Shown here in pieces: positions 36,047-48,500 of a stretch of 64,000 nucleotides of DNA. The stretch spans positions 1 to 64,000 of the forward strand of contig DF237286.1 in assembly GCA_000708835.1 (NCBI GenBank). Reading direction: 5' to 3'. The notes beneath the pieces are model-generated. The model was not told where the DNA came from, did not search any database, and was given only the letters and a program-made list of their open reading frames with translations. The DNA comes from Klebsormidium nitens. Its lineage: Eukaryota > Streptophyta > Klebsormidiophyceae > Klebsormidiales > Klebsormidiaceae. Position 1 is the first letter of the stretch, and every line of letters begins with the position of its first letter. Made by a program: the position numbers and the translations under genes.

Positions 36047-38981
36047 ATGCAGGTGCAAAGCCAGGTGCTTTCCTCGTCCAGGGAGACGGACGAGGAGACA
36101 CTCTTCTCGAGAGGGACCCATGCCTTTCAAAGCGTGTTCGGGCAGGTTGGACGACAAGAGGCTCTGTTAGAGAAGCAGGCCAGGGACCAATCACTGCCGA
36201 GGGATGCAGCAGTGCCGAATGGAGCACCTGTAGCCCGGGCGGGGGGGCAGGCATCTTGTGATGACATCAGTGGCGTCCACTCGTGGAAGCCTGTCCGAAG
36301 GGAGAATCTATGGACCAGTGCTTCGCTGCTGAAGGCTGCGCTCGGCAACAGCGCCGCCGCGAAAGCGAGCCGGGAAAAAGATGCAAACGCCAAGGCGCCC
36401 TTCTCGTTCAAGGAAAGTCCGCCGTCAAAGAGCGGGAAAATGGTGTGGCGGACAGCAGATCCAAGAATGGGGGGTGGCGCCGGCATATGCCTCAAGAAGC
36501 TGAGCAGGCGGGAGCTACAGCTAAAGCGCTTGGAGCTGCGGCCGCTGTTGAATGCATTGAGGTTTGTGGAGAGCAGCAACAGGGTGAACGTGCCGGACGG
36601 TGATGACGGGACCAGCATTGGGCCGCTGCAGATTAGCTTGGACTATCACCACGACGTTTGGCAGAAGATGCACCCCTGGGAGAAGGCGAGGTGAGGCGTT
36701 TCAGCTGCGACAATGTTGACACCAATTCACTTAGAACCCCTGAATTGCACTAGTAAATGTAATGACGGTTTATTGGTGTCGGTGTGAATGTTGGTTCTTT
36801 ATACTCTCAATACTAGCAAGCCATCTTGGAACATGCGAGAGCGCGTTTAAAAGATAGGAGTGTGCTGGTTCAGAATTCGCCGTCTGTTTTAATCTGTTTG
36901 TTGGAGCCTCCAAATCCAATTGAAAAGAGCTGACAGTCTGCACTGAGATTAAGAAACACAGCCCCTTCGCCCTGGTTTTAGGAAGGATTGTTGAAGTTTG
37001 GCCATGACCGCTCAATTCTCTTCCATGTTTTCTGAACAGACGCTCCAATGTGTGGCGTGTGGCGCCCGCTGCCAATGCGTTCCTGTAAAGGGGTTAAGGA
37101 ATCTTGCGTATTCACCAAATTCTGAGTTGCTCAAAGGGCTGGGTTCATGCCCTCCATGGACTTAATGGCTGCAGTGCGCAATTGACGGTACTCAAATAGT
37201 TGAAAAGCTTGGACCTGTGACAAGACAGCTACAGCTGAGAGCAGTTGCATGCAACCCCAAGGATGTAAGACCCTTTCTTATAACAATGGAGTTTTGAAGT
37301 AAATCCAGTGCTGAAAATTGGTGCCAACATACTTGAGGCAAGCACGCCAGAGAGATTCTCCAGCAAGCTGCCGGCTTTAGTAACTCAATCAGTGCTAGAA
37401 TCCATCGGCTTCCAATCAGTGACCTAAGCAGAACGGCACTTTTTGGGGAACTGCCAATTTCGTCTGATTCTGGGGGGAATGGAAGGGTGCGGATGTTGGA
37501 AGAAGTCTCTAATGTAGACAATCATGCCTTCGTCAAACTTTGTTTCAAACAGCAAGGGAACACTGTTGTGGCGCAATCCTTTACAGCATTGCCAGGCTAA
37601 CTCTGCTCAAGAACTAGGATCTATCCGTGAAGATGCATCTGCTCTGGCATGCTTTGAAGTGGTCGAGGAAAAGGCTCCAGGCTCTGTTGGGGAGGCACGT
37701 GTTGCACAGGGGATAGCTGCACTTCAACATTAGCAACGGCACTGCAGAAGTGATCAAAGTTTCTCGGGCGAATTGTTTCTGGGATGGTGTGGCTGTCAGC
37801 CACAACCGTGCTTCTTGGCTTCCTCCATTCTAGACTTCCGGGGTCGGTGCACGAGCAAGGACTTTCCATGGACTGTAGATAAGCTCAACTATCCTACCTC
37901 TTGACAATCATGATCCCAGTCTACACCAGACAAGCCATCTCTGGGGCTGCACAGATTGCCGGCTCTGCGCTTGCAAAATCCTCCTGCCGACTTTTCCGCC
38001 TTACTTCTCAGGCCTCATCTTTTCGTCCTTCACTGTGAAAACTTCTTCAAAGTGCCTGTTTTTCTTCCCTTTCCGAAGTGCTTGCCTGCATCTCAAACTG
38101 TTCCCTTCCTTCTTTCAGGAACATTGACCATGCTGAGGAGACTGTCATCCAATATTGGTCCATCTACTGCCCCAAGGCCCTGGAGACGCAGGACTACGAG
38201 ACCCTGGCAAAGGTTCACAATGGTGAGAAGCTTCGCTACCTTGTTACGTCATCTGCTTTGTCCATCTTGGCCTTGGGGCATGTGATAAAGTCAGGGACAG
38301 TAGTTCCTTATTACCTGCGCCATATTGAAATCCTGCTGCTCAAGGATTGGTGAAAGGTGTTGGGGCGGCCTCTATCTAATTCTTGAACTGCATTCCAATT
38401 CTCTTCTTGATACTTTGTTAGTGCTTTTGTTGCTTCTCTGGCACTTCCCTTCAGACATGCAGAAGTCAGGTTGATTGGAGCTACTTGTGATCCTTCCCAG
38501 GAATTCTCATCACTAGATTGTGTTCAAACATAGAATTAGCTGTATTGTGAGTTCTTCTCTTGCTCTTCCAAAATCGCCCCAGGTACAATCTGTGTCTTTG
38601 TATCCCCTGTTAGCAAAAGCTACGCGTTAAGACCAAGAGTTCCTGGCGAAGACAGTCCCACTGACATTTGAGACAAGATACTCAACTGGATGTCCAAAGA
38701 AGTACAGTAACTTGCGATGCAATTGTCCTGACGAATGTCCTCCATACCGCACAGGGGGTCCGAATGGCCCGTCCGCCGGCAAGACGACATATTACTGGAG
38801 CAAAGTGCTGCGGCATCTCAAGCAGCAGCAGGAAGTGAAGATTCCACCAGACGCCACGCACCTGTCGCCTCGTCGAGCGCCCGGGGCGGGGACAAAATGG
38901 AAGGATGCGCCCCGGAGAACAGGTGAGGGGGCTAGGTTTATTACTGGCTCTGGTTGTGGCTGTGCCTCTGTGAGCTTCTAG
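36047..38981 (+). CDS. Invertebrate-type-lysozyme-like (destabilase fold) protein
   Basis: Predicted muramidase-like domain. Exons 36047-36690, 38119-38222 and 38755-38922 join in phase. If the donor at 38923 is not used, a stop follows at 38979-38981; if it is, the protein runs on into the next gene. The first 160 residues are Lys/Ser/Ala-rich and lack a signal peptide. The domain runs from about 165: FVESS with candidate catalytic Glu175, an Asp cluster (184-187), SIGPLQIS, then across the junctions AEETVIQYWSIYC, ETLAKVHNGGPNGP and TTYYWSKVLRHL. The E...D...GP.QI and HNGGP.G...YW pattern is that of i-type lysozymes (destabilase family), which cleave peptidoglycan. Animal members are secreted and Cys-rich; this one has few Cys and no secretion signal, so it is probably intracellular or uses another route. 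Upstream start is uncertain: the frame is open before 36047 but has no ATG. Function is inferred from motif only. Confidence 0.72.
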
Positions 38982-39529
38982 AGTGTGCACCAGTGCTGGC
39001 AGCGGAATCTGCTTTCGGTAGATAAGCATCTGTACGACGGCGCCATTTCTAAGGTTCAGCTTGACGTCTTGGTCGGGTCCGATGAAAAGTGGCACTGAGC
39101 TGTATTGCTTTGAATGTTTCCTGGTTCTCTCAAGCCAGGGGAACTGAGCCTGCGTTTGGTTCAAGCTTTCGCTTGTGTCTTGCATACAGGGAGCCCAGGT
39201 TTGTTGCAGCCTCGACCTTTGTTTGAGAGTGCATGGTGACTGGTCAAGCGATGGAAATGGATGAGGACAAAGATGGAAGCACCACAGACAACAACGTTCA
39301 CAGAACTTTCTGTAGATTGATAACGTTGAATCGTTGTTGCTAGTTCCCCGGCTTTCCTGCACACAATCATTGTCCCCGCCGTTCTATTCTCTGGCGCTTT
39401 GTTGCCTCCTCTATTTGACTCTCTGATCACTTTGACACCCACAAACAATGGGTCAGCCTTCTGTCGATATCAAAAGACGTTGCCAATCAAGCAGTAATAT
39501 CTATCCGAATTTTGAACATTCCTCTCCAG

Positions 39530-42500
39530 GACGGACTGGCCTCGGGAAGCCTGGCCTTCCCTGGGCGGGGATCCCATCCGCAGGGCTCCCTTCGAAGCCC
39601 CGGCCCCACGTGCCAAAACCTCACCGCCACGCGCACCACGCAAAGCTGGTCCAAATCCGTGTGCACCAAGTCTACCGCCCACACACGGCAAAGGCGAGGA
39701 GGGTCGTCAAAGGGGTTGCCGCAGGGGGGAAGCCCAGCCCCCCGAAGAACAAGCAGAGTAGTCACTCCCGGTAAGGTTTTGACAGCCAAGCACTCGTTGC
39801 GATTGAGCAGAAAGGCAGGTGTATAAGGTTGTGATGCAGAGCCTGTTGCTAGCTTGCAGCCTCTGCCACTGTGGTCCACCTCTTCAGCTACTTGCGAGCA
39901 GGTTTCTTTCCTTATTTTTGTATCGAGGGTCTTCAGCGCGTATGCCTCGTGATCTGGCACAGCATCACTTCAGCGAGTAGGCTTCTTCTCAGATTGTAGG
40001 GTTAAGTACAGACGTTAGAAGGTACTTAACCCTCTGATGGTCCAACGCTTGTCCTGCGAAGGCCGTGCACATCATGCTGACCAACATTTTCGCATCTTAT
40101 ATGCAGGCGGTCCTCTTTCTCAAGCACCACCACCTACGACCATTTCAGCCAAGCCAGCTCCACCTTCGCCTCCCAGGACGGCGGGTTCTCTACAACCCCG
40201 CTTCTAACCCCTAAGACCAAACCCCAAAACGCCGCCGGCACGACCACTCCAGGAACCCCCAATACCCGGCACGGTTCTCCTGAGAACGACCTGCTTATCA
40301 AACCCGGGGACAGTATCAGTCAGCGGCCGAGCCCGGCACACAGCGAAGCGTCCCTTGGTTCAGACAACCCCGAGAGCCCCGGTGCCGATTCACACCCCTC
40401 TGAAAGCTTCCAGCTAAGGCGGGTGCGAACGCACTCCCAGGAGGACCTGGCGGCCCTGTCTGAGAAAGAGGCCTTGGAAGCGGAGGCGCTGCTGAGCGAG
40501 ATCGTTCAGCAAGTTGATCGCAAGCGGGGGGCACTGAAGTTAGGCTTCAAGGTCTCGCCGCGGGCTCGGTTGTCCCCCCCGAAACGGAAACGGAACCCGT
40601 TTCGAAGCTCAGGGAACGTGCAGGCAGAACGGGGTACGGTCAAAGGGGAAAAGTCGGCATCGCAACAGATGCGGACACCGGAGGTAAGCTGGTGTGCCTT
40701 GTATTATTGATTGGGCACTGCCGAGGTTTGCTGAATGCGTCAACACCAGGGTTGAAATAGTTAAGGCTCGCCGATCGTTGCTGGTCTCCTGAGGTGCTAC
40801 AACTCCGCAATACTTCAAGTCGGTTCGAAATATTGACCTGTATGATTGCTGATATAGCTTTCTTGCCAGGCCTTTGATGCATGATTCAAGCTGCGACTCT
40901 CGCCTTGTCTCCCATGAACACTGTCACCTTCTAGCAGCAATCTCTGACTCGTCTCTCAGCATCGAAAGAGTCTGCCCATTGAAGCGCACCAGCTTGCCTG
41001 CAAGGAGGAGTTTGAGACGCTTCTCTTGGTCCGTACTTAAAAGCGGGTCTCGAGGGTGGAGACCCGAAAGCCTCAAAAGGATCTTTAGTAACCAGCTTCA
41101 CTTCATGTTTCTGCCAGGTGGCGCACCAGGAAGAGGTGGAGGACTTCCAGTATCGGGATCCGGACCAAAGCGACTCCGAGTCCGACAGCGAGCTCTCAGA
41201 TCCCGACGCTGCGTCGCCTGTCAGCTCGGCGGGGTCGCTTTCGCCTGACAAGACCTTTGCGGTGGCGTACCTCCAGACAGCAATCCGGCGGTCGCAGAAG
41301 AAAGTGGCAGCAGTCATGATCCAGGTAAGAGAGTGGAGGTCTTTCAAGTCGCAGGATTTGAGATGCTATCACTGCGTTTGATCTATTAACTTTAGTCTGG
41401 CAATTTGACGGTGGTGGAGACCGCTGCTGGCTGAAATGCGGTTTGTGAATACGGTTTTAGCGTGTTCAAGTGCGAGCCAGGCAAAAAAGTCGCAGCTAGA
41501 CTTGACTTGTCCATATTCACTTGTGATTCTTCGAGCGCAAACGCCCTTGTGTCGATTCCAAGAATGCGTAGTAAGTGTGCGCCGCATTGAGGTTCTCAAA
41601 GGCTTGTCAGACCTCTCCCCGGAAAAAAAGACACGACAAACCGAGCAGATGAAGATTTAACACCATTGCTAACGAGCAATTTTGCTTGTGGATACAGAGG
41701 GCGTTCCAAAGTTATTGCCCCCGCCGCAACTTCGTGAAGCTGCGGTCAACTGCCATCCGCCTCCAGAAGCTCGTCCGCGCCTGGCAGCACGGCCGACCCG
41801 TGCGCGTGGCGTTTATCGCCCTCCGCCACGCAACGCTAACTATCCAGACTCGGTGGCGCGCAAAGCGGGAGCGGCAGTCGATGCTCCTGCAAGCAGTGCA
41901 GGAGCGGATTCGTTTTCTGTGTATGAGAAAGGCGGTGGTGGAGGTTCAGCGGGTGTGGCGGGGACACAGAGTGCGGGCGGGTTTTGGTGGCGCGTCGGGG
42001 GGTGATGCAGTGGGCGTGTCACGGGGGGGCTCGAATGGCGAGTCGGAGGGGCGGGTTGTGTCGGTTCGGGGGGAGTCTTTGCTGAGCGCGTTGGAGACGT
42101 CTGAGCTGCGGTCGGAAGTGCCAGATGAACGGGACTGTGAATCAGTAGGATGCAGTTTGGGAAATGGCACAGCGGAGTTGGACGCTGTGTCAGGAGGGGC
42201 GGTGAAAGCGGAGGGGAAGGGCGGGCAGGATACGGTGGTCTCCGACCTGCCAAGCTCCGGAACAGCGTTAGTCACGCTGGAGGATGAAAAGGCGGAAGGG
42301 AAAACGGCAGCGGGAGTCTCGGGCAGGGTTTGGAGTGCGCAGAAGCTTTTTGTGCGGAGTCCGGGAAGTACCCCTCCCTTGTCACCCGGCCGAGAAGAAG
42401 AGCTCTACCGCCAGCTGGCAGAGCTGCAGATGCCGCACACGGTCGATGACCGGGGGGGTCTTTGTCAGACCCACCCCATGATCGAGTGCAGCGGGGGGGT

Positions 42501-45500
42501 GGGTGTGCATTTAGGAGAGAGTTGGGACTCGGACGGCGAGGAACCCTCTCCGACCTTCCGGGTGATCGAAGTCCGAACGGAGACGCTTTCCGCAGCGTTA
42601 TATCCGGATGGGGTCGGTGACGACCTGGACGGGGGGTGGTCGGCAACGCCGCCAATGTCTCCTCGGGGAGAAGAGGCGCTGTATCTGCAGCTGGCAGATC
42701 TTCTGCCATCGTTTGGGAGCCTGAATTTGTACAGTACGGGTGGGAATGGGCAGGGGCAACTGTTCGATGAAGAGCATAGCGGGAGCGAGGAGCTTGCGGC
42801 AGGCAGCGGTCTGTCTGAGAGAGAATCAGTGGCTCAGGGCGCGACAGCTGGCACGAGCGTGGTTGGTCCGATTGGGGAGATGATTGAGGAGAATCAGAAC
42901 TCCGGGGTGGATCGAAAGGGGTTGAACGTTGGCGTTGATGATGGGCGAGAACCAGAGCGGGAAGAGGAAGTCGATGAGACAGGAGCGCAGTCCCCCGCGT
43001 CTGTGATCGAGGGGCCGCTCACGCCGCGCAAGGAGTCGGTGCTGCTGACACAACTGGCGGGCCTCATTGCGAAGCACGTGCCAGCTGTCATGGAGCCTGT
43101 GCCAGCTGTCAAGAAGTCCATGCCAGCTGCCATGGAGCCTGTGCCAGCTGTCAACGAGTCCATGCCAGCTGTCATGGAGCATGCGCCAGCTGTTGCGGTT
43201 CCAGGCGCGGAGTTTGTGACGAGAACCCGGTTGGCGACGGAGTCGGGGCATGAAGAGGACGGAAAGGAAGAAGCCGCGGTTGGGTTGCAGACGAATAGCG
43301 AGACTCTTTCAGAAGGGGAAGTCAGGGGAGGCGGTGAGCATGATAGAATGGTGCAAGGGGGGCCGGAGAAAAGCCTGCCTCGAAAAGCGGGAGCAAAGAG
43401 AGGGAGCCCCGACGCGGGCGACCTTCTCGCAGTGCACCGGGCTGCACTAAGGGCTCTGAAAAAGGAGGAGGTCGCCAGCTGGAGGGACCGGAAGCCGCTT
43501 GACATGGTGGTGACAGCTGGCGATAGGTGCGAGGGGGAATTGTTCCTAGCGGAAGCTGCGGTGAGGGAGTGCCGGGAAACCGAGCCTGCAGAAGGGGGAA
43601 AGCGAAGAAAGCTGGCCCAAGAGAAAGACGGACTCACTCTTGAGCGGGTGCAGAAGACGGTTGAGGAAGCTTCGGCGCCCGAAGTGTCGCCACTTAGCGT
43701 GCTTAGCACGGGATTGGGCGATGTCAGCAAAGCCCAGCCGGAGGCCTGCACTGGCAGCGACGTTTCGGACGGACTTACCCCCAACTGCGTGGCGGACGTC
43801 CGGATCTTTGGCGCTCCGGAAGTGCCCTCGTCCGGCGACTGCACGCCGGAGCACTACGCCCTCACCGAGTCCGACGCCAGCGTGTTCGCGCTGCACAAGC
43901 CGGACCCTTACCGGACGCCCGTCGGGAGTCCGGCGCTGATTCTCGCGGAGACGGCGTTGCTTGACTCCGCCAGCAAGGTCGCGTCCTGGAACGACGCAGC
44001 GGCCAATGTCCCTCTGAGCGAGGAGGATCTGCGGGTGTCGATAGCCGCCCCCGGGGATCCCCCTTGGAGCCTTGCACAGTACGACTTCGCCAGGGTGGGG
44101 GCATCTTCCGAGTGGGCCGACGGCTTTCCCGATGACAGCTGGACCAATAGCCCGAGCCACCGGAGCTTCGTGGACCAGGACAGCTCCCTCGGGGAGGTCA
44201 AAGTTTCGGACTATCCGTCGCCGGACAAGTCGCTGGGGCTGGTCCGAGCGGAGGTGGAGAAGCTGAACAGCCTGCAGAAGGGGCAGCTCACACCGGGGAG
44301 GGGGGCCCCGGGGCAGCTGGGTGTGAATGGGGGCAAGGCACTGATGCTGGGGAGCACGGAGTGGGCGCAGATGCGGCTGGGTCTGGGGTTGCTGAAGCAA
44401 TGGCTGGTGGAGAACGAGTCTGGCGAGAAAGGCCAAGGCGCCGGAAGAGGCCAGGACGTGTTGACGATTCAACACTTCGGGAGGGATCACTGGTTTGAGA
44501 AGCCCCAGAATCATGAGAAGCCTCCGAGCCCTGGGTTTATGCAGAGCCATGAGAAGCACCAACCCGCCATGAGCACCCAAACGTGCACCGAGTGTCGTGC
44601 CGGTGAAGAATTAGAGGGGGCCAGAAGCCCCGTCGAGCTTCAAAAGGTCTGCACCCCGCACCACGTCGGCAGTTTCCTGGGAAGGAGCAAGTCGGAGTCG
44701 GCACTAAAGGGGTTAGACGATCCTCTGAACGCTGATCCGGCCCCTAACCATCTGGATCACCCCCGCTTCTCACCTTCCACGGCCGCAGAATCAATTGCTT
44801 CGAAGCCCCAAGTGGTCAGGAAGCTAACCCTGCCCCTGCGTAGTGGCCTCGGCAGTCCGTGCTCCCTCTCCCCGAACCTGGTTACGGACTCCGGTTCGCT
44901 CGACCCAGTCTCGAGCCCACCGTCGAAGCCGACTTCCGAAACCCGGCTAGCCCAAGACTCCGGGTTCCCGCTAACCCCATCAAACCCTTCCCCGACCGGC
45001 CGCCTGAGCATCGAGCTGCCCTTAGAGCCGGAGCGCTGTGAGAGCCCAGACGTCAGCCCCGCTTTGCCGAAGTCTCCGGAAAGGGGGGCTACTTTTGACA
45101 GCTTCGCCGCCCCCCAGCTCGAGAGGCTGCACTCCGCCCCGCAGCCGAGGACGGCGTATGCGCATTCGCCTCACAGGCAGGACGGGCACGACTGCCTCGT
45201 GTGCCGCCTGTGGGAGGAGGGCAGCTTTGTGGGCTTCCAGGACAGCCCAAGGTAAGCCCTCTCGTCTCGTTCTAGTTGTAAGTAACCCCACGAGTTGGGT
45301 TAAACAGTTTCAAAGTTGACGAGGATACATTAGAGATGCAAAGGGCTTTTACTTTATTGCTGTGGGAGGAGGGCAGCTTTGCGGGCTTCCAGGACAGCCC
45401 GAGGTTACACCTTCCGCTGTGTCCTGATCTGCATGCCTCGTTCAACTCGGAAAGATTTCGCCCCGTCTCCATACAAACCTACCAGCCAAATTCTCACGAA

Positions 45501-48500
45501 GTTAGATCGGAAGCTGGTTGAGATGGATTTGGGTTTCATGAAAGTACACATTAGAAACCGGTCAGGGGATCAATTCAGTTTGCCCCAGTGAATGGCCGTA
45601 TCACCCTAAGAAACACGAAGCATAACTAGTCCAAGTGGAAAGTCCCGGAATTGTTAGCACTCGTTAACTTTCGTCTCCAAAATTTCAAAGCCCGAGTGAA
45701 GTTGACGTTGCTTGGCCTGTCCGTCTTGGCTCGCTGTCTTTTGTTCTGAAGGGAAACCACGAGCTTTCAACGTCCCTCATTTTCAGGGAAAGAGCCAGAT
45801 ATAAGTGCAGCGAAGATACTGCGGAGCTGTCACTATCTAACGAAGCGGATCCGAGGTAGCAACTCATGCATGTCTCCAACCTTCCTGCTTTGTTTCTCAA
45901 GTCTCTTCTGCCTGCTTCATGTTCGTAACACACTCCGCTTTGCATTGTTTTCCAGGGCACGGGCGCTTCGCAACCGCGGCCGCAGCTTCAGCCAATCCTG
46001 GTCCACTCAGGAGCTGCCACCTGTCAGCCGAAGCCCCAGTACGCCGTCCCTCGCCCCCGCATCCCAAGAGGTTTCCAGCAGCCCCTCTACAGGTGGCACC
46101 TCTCCAGCCAGTGTCCCAGCCAAGTTGGGATTCTTTAGAGGTTCCCCCGACCGGAACCTGGCTCGACGTCCCAGCCTGGCCCCTAACCACACCTATAACT
46201 CTAGGGGTTCCCCCGACTCCCCGAAACCCTCTAGAGGTTCCCCAAATTCATCTACGACAAGTGCCGAGCGGGACTTGCTGAGCAGCCCCTCTAAAAGTTC
46301 CTGCGACTCCCCAACAAGCTTGGGACCTCCCGGCCGGCCTAACTTGCCGCGGTCAGGCAAAACCTCCCCGAAACCACCGGTTAACCCGCTCCACTTCCGA
46401 AGCCAGAGCCTCGACAGCCAGTATTACCAACCCGCCCCGAAAGCCCCGGCCGTCAAAACCCCTGGCCTCAAACCCCCACGCCCGAGCCACCTCCCTCCAT
46501 CCCCCCGACAGCGCCACGTCGATGCTGACGTCACCGCACAGGAAAGCCCACGTCAGCCCACTCCGAAGCCGCACTTTCGGTTGTGGAGCAGGAAGGGAGT
46601 CCGCGAACCGATCCAGAGTCCCTTTGGGCTCTTCTCAAGCCGGGGAGGTTCAGCTAACCCGTTCCCAAACCCGTCAGCAAACCCGTCGAGTAACTCACCC
46701 CCTGAGGCGACAGCTGTTGCCGCAGGCCGTGCTTCTGACGGGATTGCTGCGCACTCCCAGAGGAACTTCAACCCCGCTTTCGAGACGAGGGGTGCTGCCG
46801 GAGCGGGGAAGAATAACGAGGGTGCTTTCGGAAGACGGGAGAGGACAGCGCTTCCGATAGCTTATCACCGGGAGTCACAGGATGCGCAAGTCCTGAATAT
46901 GAAAGCTAGAGCGGGCCTTAGTCCTGGGGCCAAAGAGGAACGAAACCGACGGGAGCTTAGCGATGGTCGATTGGGGGAGGCGCGGCCCGCCGGGGGGGAG
47001 GATTCGCCCCTGCGGGCGCCCCCTAGCCCGGAAACCTGCTCTGACCTCAGCTCCGTGGGGAGCCCGTTCACACCGCGGCGACTCCTGGCTGCGAGAACGC
47101 CCCCCAGCACGAGCGGCTCGCTGAGTGAAGTCAGCAACTCGTTGGATGACCTCAGCGCGGCGCTCCAGAGCTTCTCGATTGGCGGGAGGCGGCGGTCGGG
47201 GAATCTGTCTTCGGGTGAACTGCAGGGCGCGGGAGGAGTTCCCAGCTCGGGGGGGGAGGGTGCACGAGTAAGGGGTTTGGAAGCGAAGTTCGAAGCTCTG
47301 ACTCCGTATTGGAGTCCGTCTCCCGCGAACGGGGGCAGTGTGGAGTCCGCAGAGAAGAGTCCTGTAGCGACATGTAAGCAAATCCTTCGATTCACTGATC
47401 CTGATTCAGATTTCTGCGATGCTTCGCAGCGTGTGCTTTCGAAATCGTTTCGGATCGGGTGTCAATGCTTTGGAGCTCTCATGAGCACTCTTGTCAAGCC
47501 TTTCCGAAGCAGCATTTCAGTTTCGCTGTTCCATTTCGACCCTGTCCTTGTACCATCTGCAACTGTGAGCGCTACAAACGCGTGCTTCAAATCTAAAATA
47601 TCAAGCGAAAAGTCCGCTAATCTACTTCAGCAAAATCATCACTTTGCCTATCCGCAGAGGCTCTGATGCCCACTTTTGCAACGCGATGCCAACTGTGGCA
47701 GAGGCGGCATATTTGGATCAGGCCCTCGCTTCTTTTCCCAGCCACCCTCTCTATTCCGGATGCTAAACTTTGCTTTGCCTTTCCGCAGTGGCTCTGATGC
47801 CCACCCTTGCCAAGCTGTGCCAACTGTGGGAGGAGCGCAGCGTCGATCTACGAGTGCGGGCCCACAAGTACCGGGGCATTGTGCGGGAGCTGACGTCACT
47901 CGGGGCTGAGGTGAGTCAGACACACTGATGCACAGTTGGGATTGAACTGCAGGCCTCGTCTTATTGGGAATCAAACGCCAGATGGTTCTGCCAAGCTTGC
48001 TGAATGATCAAATGCGCCCTGATTCCTCGGGATGGCCTTTTCAGCTTGGTCCTGTTGGTAGGAATTCCATCTTTATCGTGCCTGCCGCTTTTGCAGCCGT
48101 TCCTCCTTTGTATTCCTCGTTAGAAGAGAAGCTCTTAAAAAGAAGAGAAGCCTTTCTTACAACGGCCGGTTGGTTCTTCTCCAGATATGGGCGACCGTTT
48201 CTTCAGAAACTTCAAAAACGTTTGGGAGAAAACAGTTTTGGAACCTTGAACTCTTACGTTTGGACGTTATTGAATCCTGTTCTCTTTCGTCTTCCTTTCA
48301 GGTGCGCATGGTCTACTACGTGTCCCCGACATGGGGTCCCCCGAGCGTGATGAAGGAACTAGACGAGGTCGCGACTCTGGAGCGCAGTTCGCGGGAGGAA
48401 CAGCAGGCGGCGGATCTGGTGTTGCGGCAAAGGGACTGCATTCATGCGGGGCTGTCCTTCCAGCTGACCCAGGTGGGATAGCCGCATAACCAGCTAACAA

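Noticed and set aside
38923-39529. ATG at 39448 as a firm start of the IQ gene
   Set aside because: The context is good, but 39448-39529 has intron-like composition and ends in a pyrimidine tract with CAG, so I kept it only as an alternative.
42894-44580. Long antisense open frames (316 and 344 codons) opposite the giant IQ-gene exon
   Set aside because: They are GC-driven shadows of a GC-rich coding exon, with low-complexity Ser/Arg/Pro content and no domain.
45256-45591. Second LWEEGSFAGFQDSPR-coding block as a separate exon
   Set aside because: It has no acceptor in frame and its donor is destroyed. The next conserved-phase exon is 45787-45855. Treated as an exon-edge echo.
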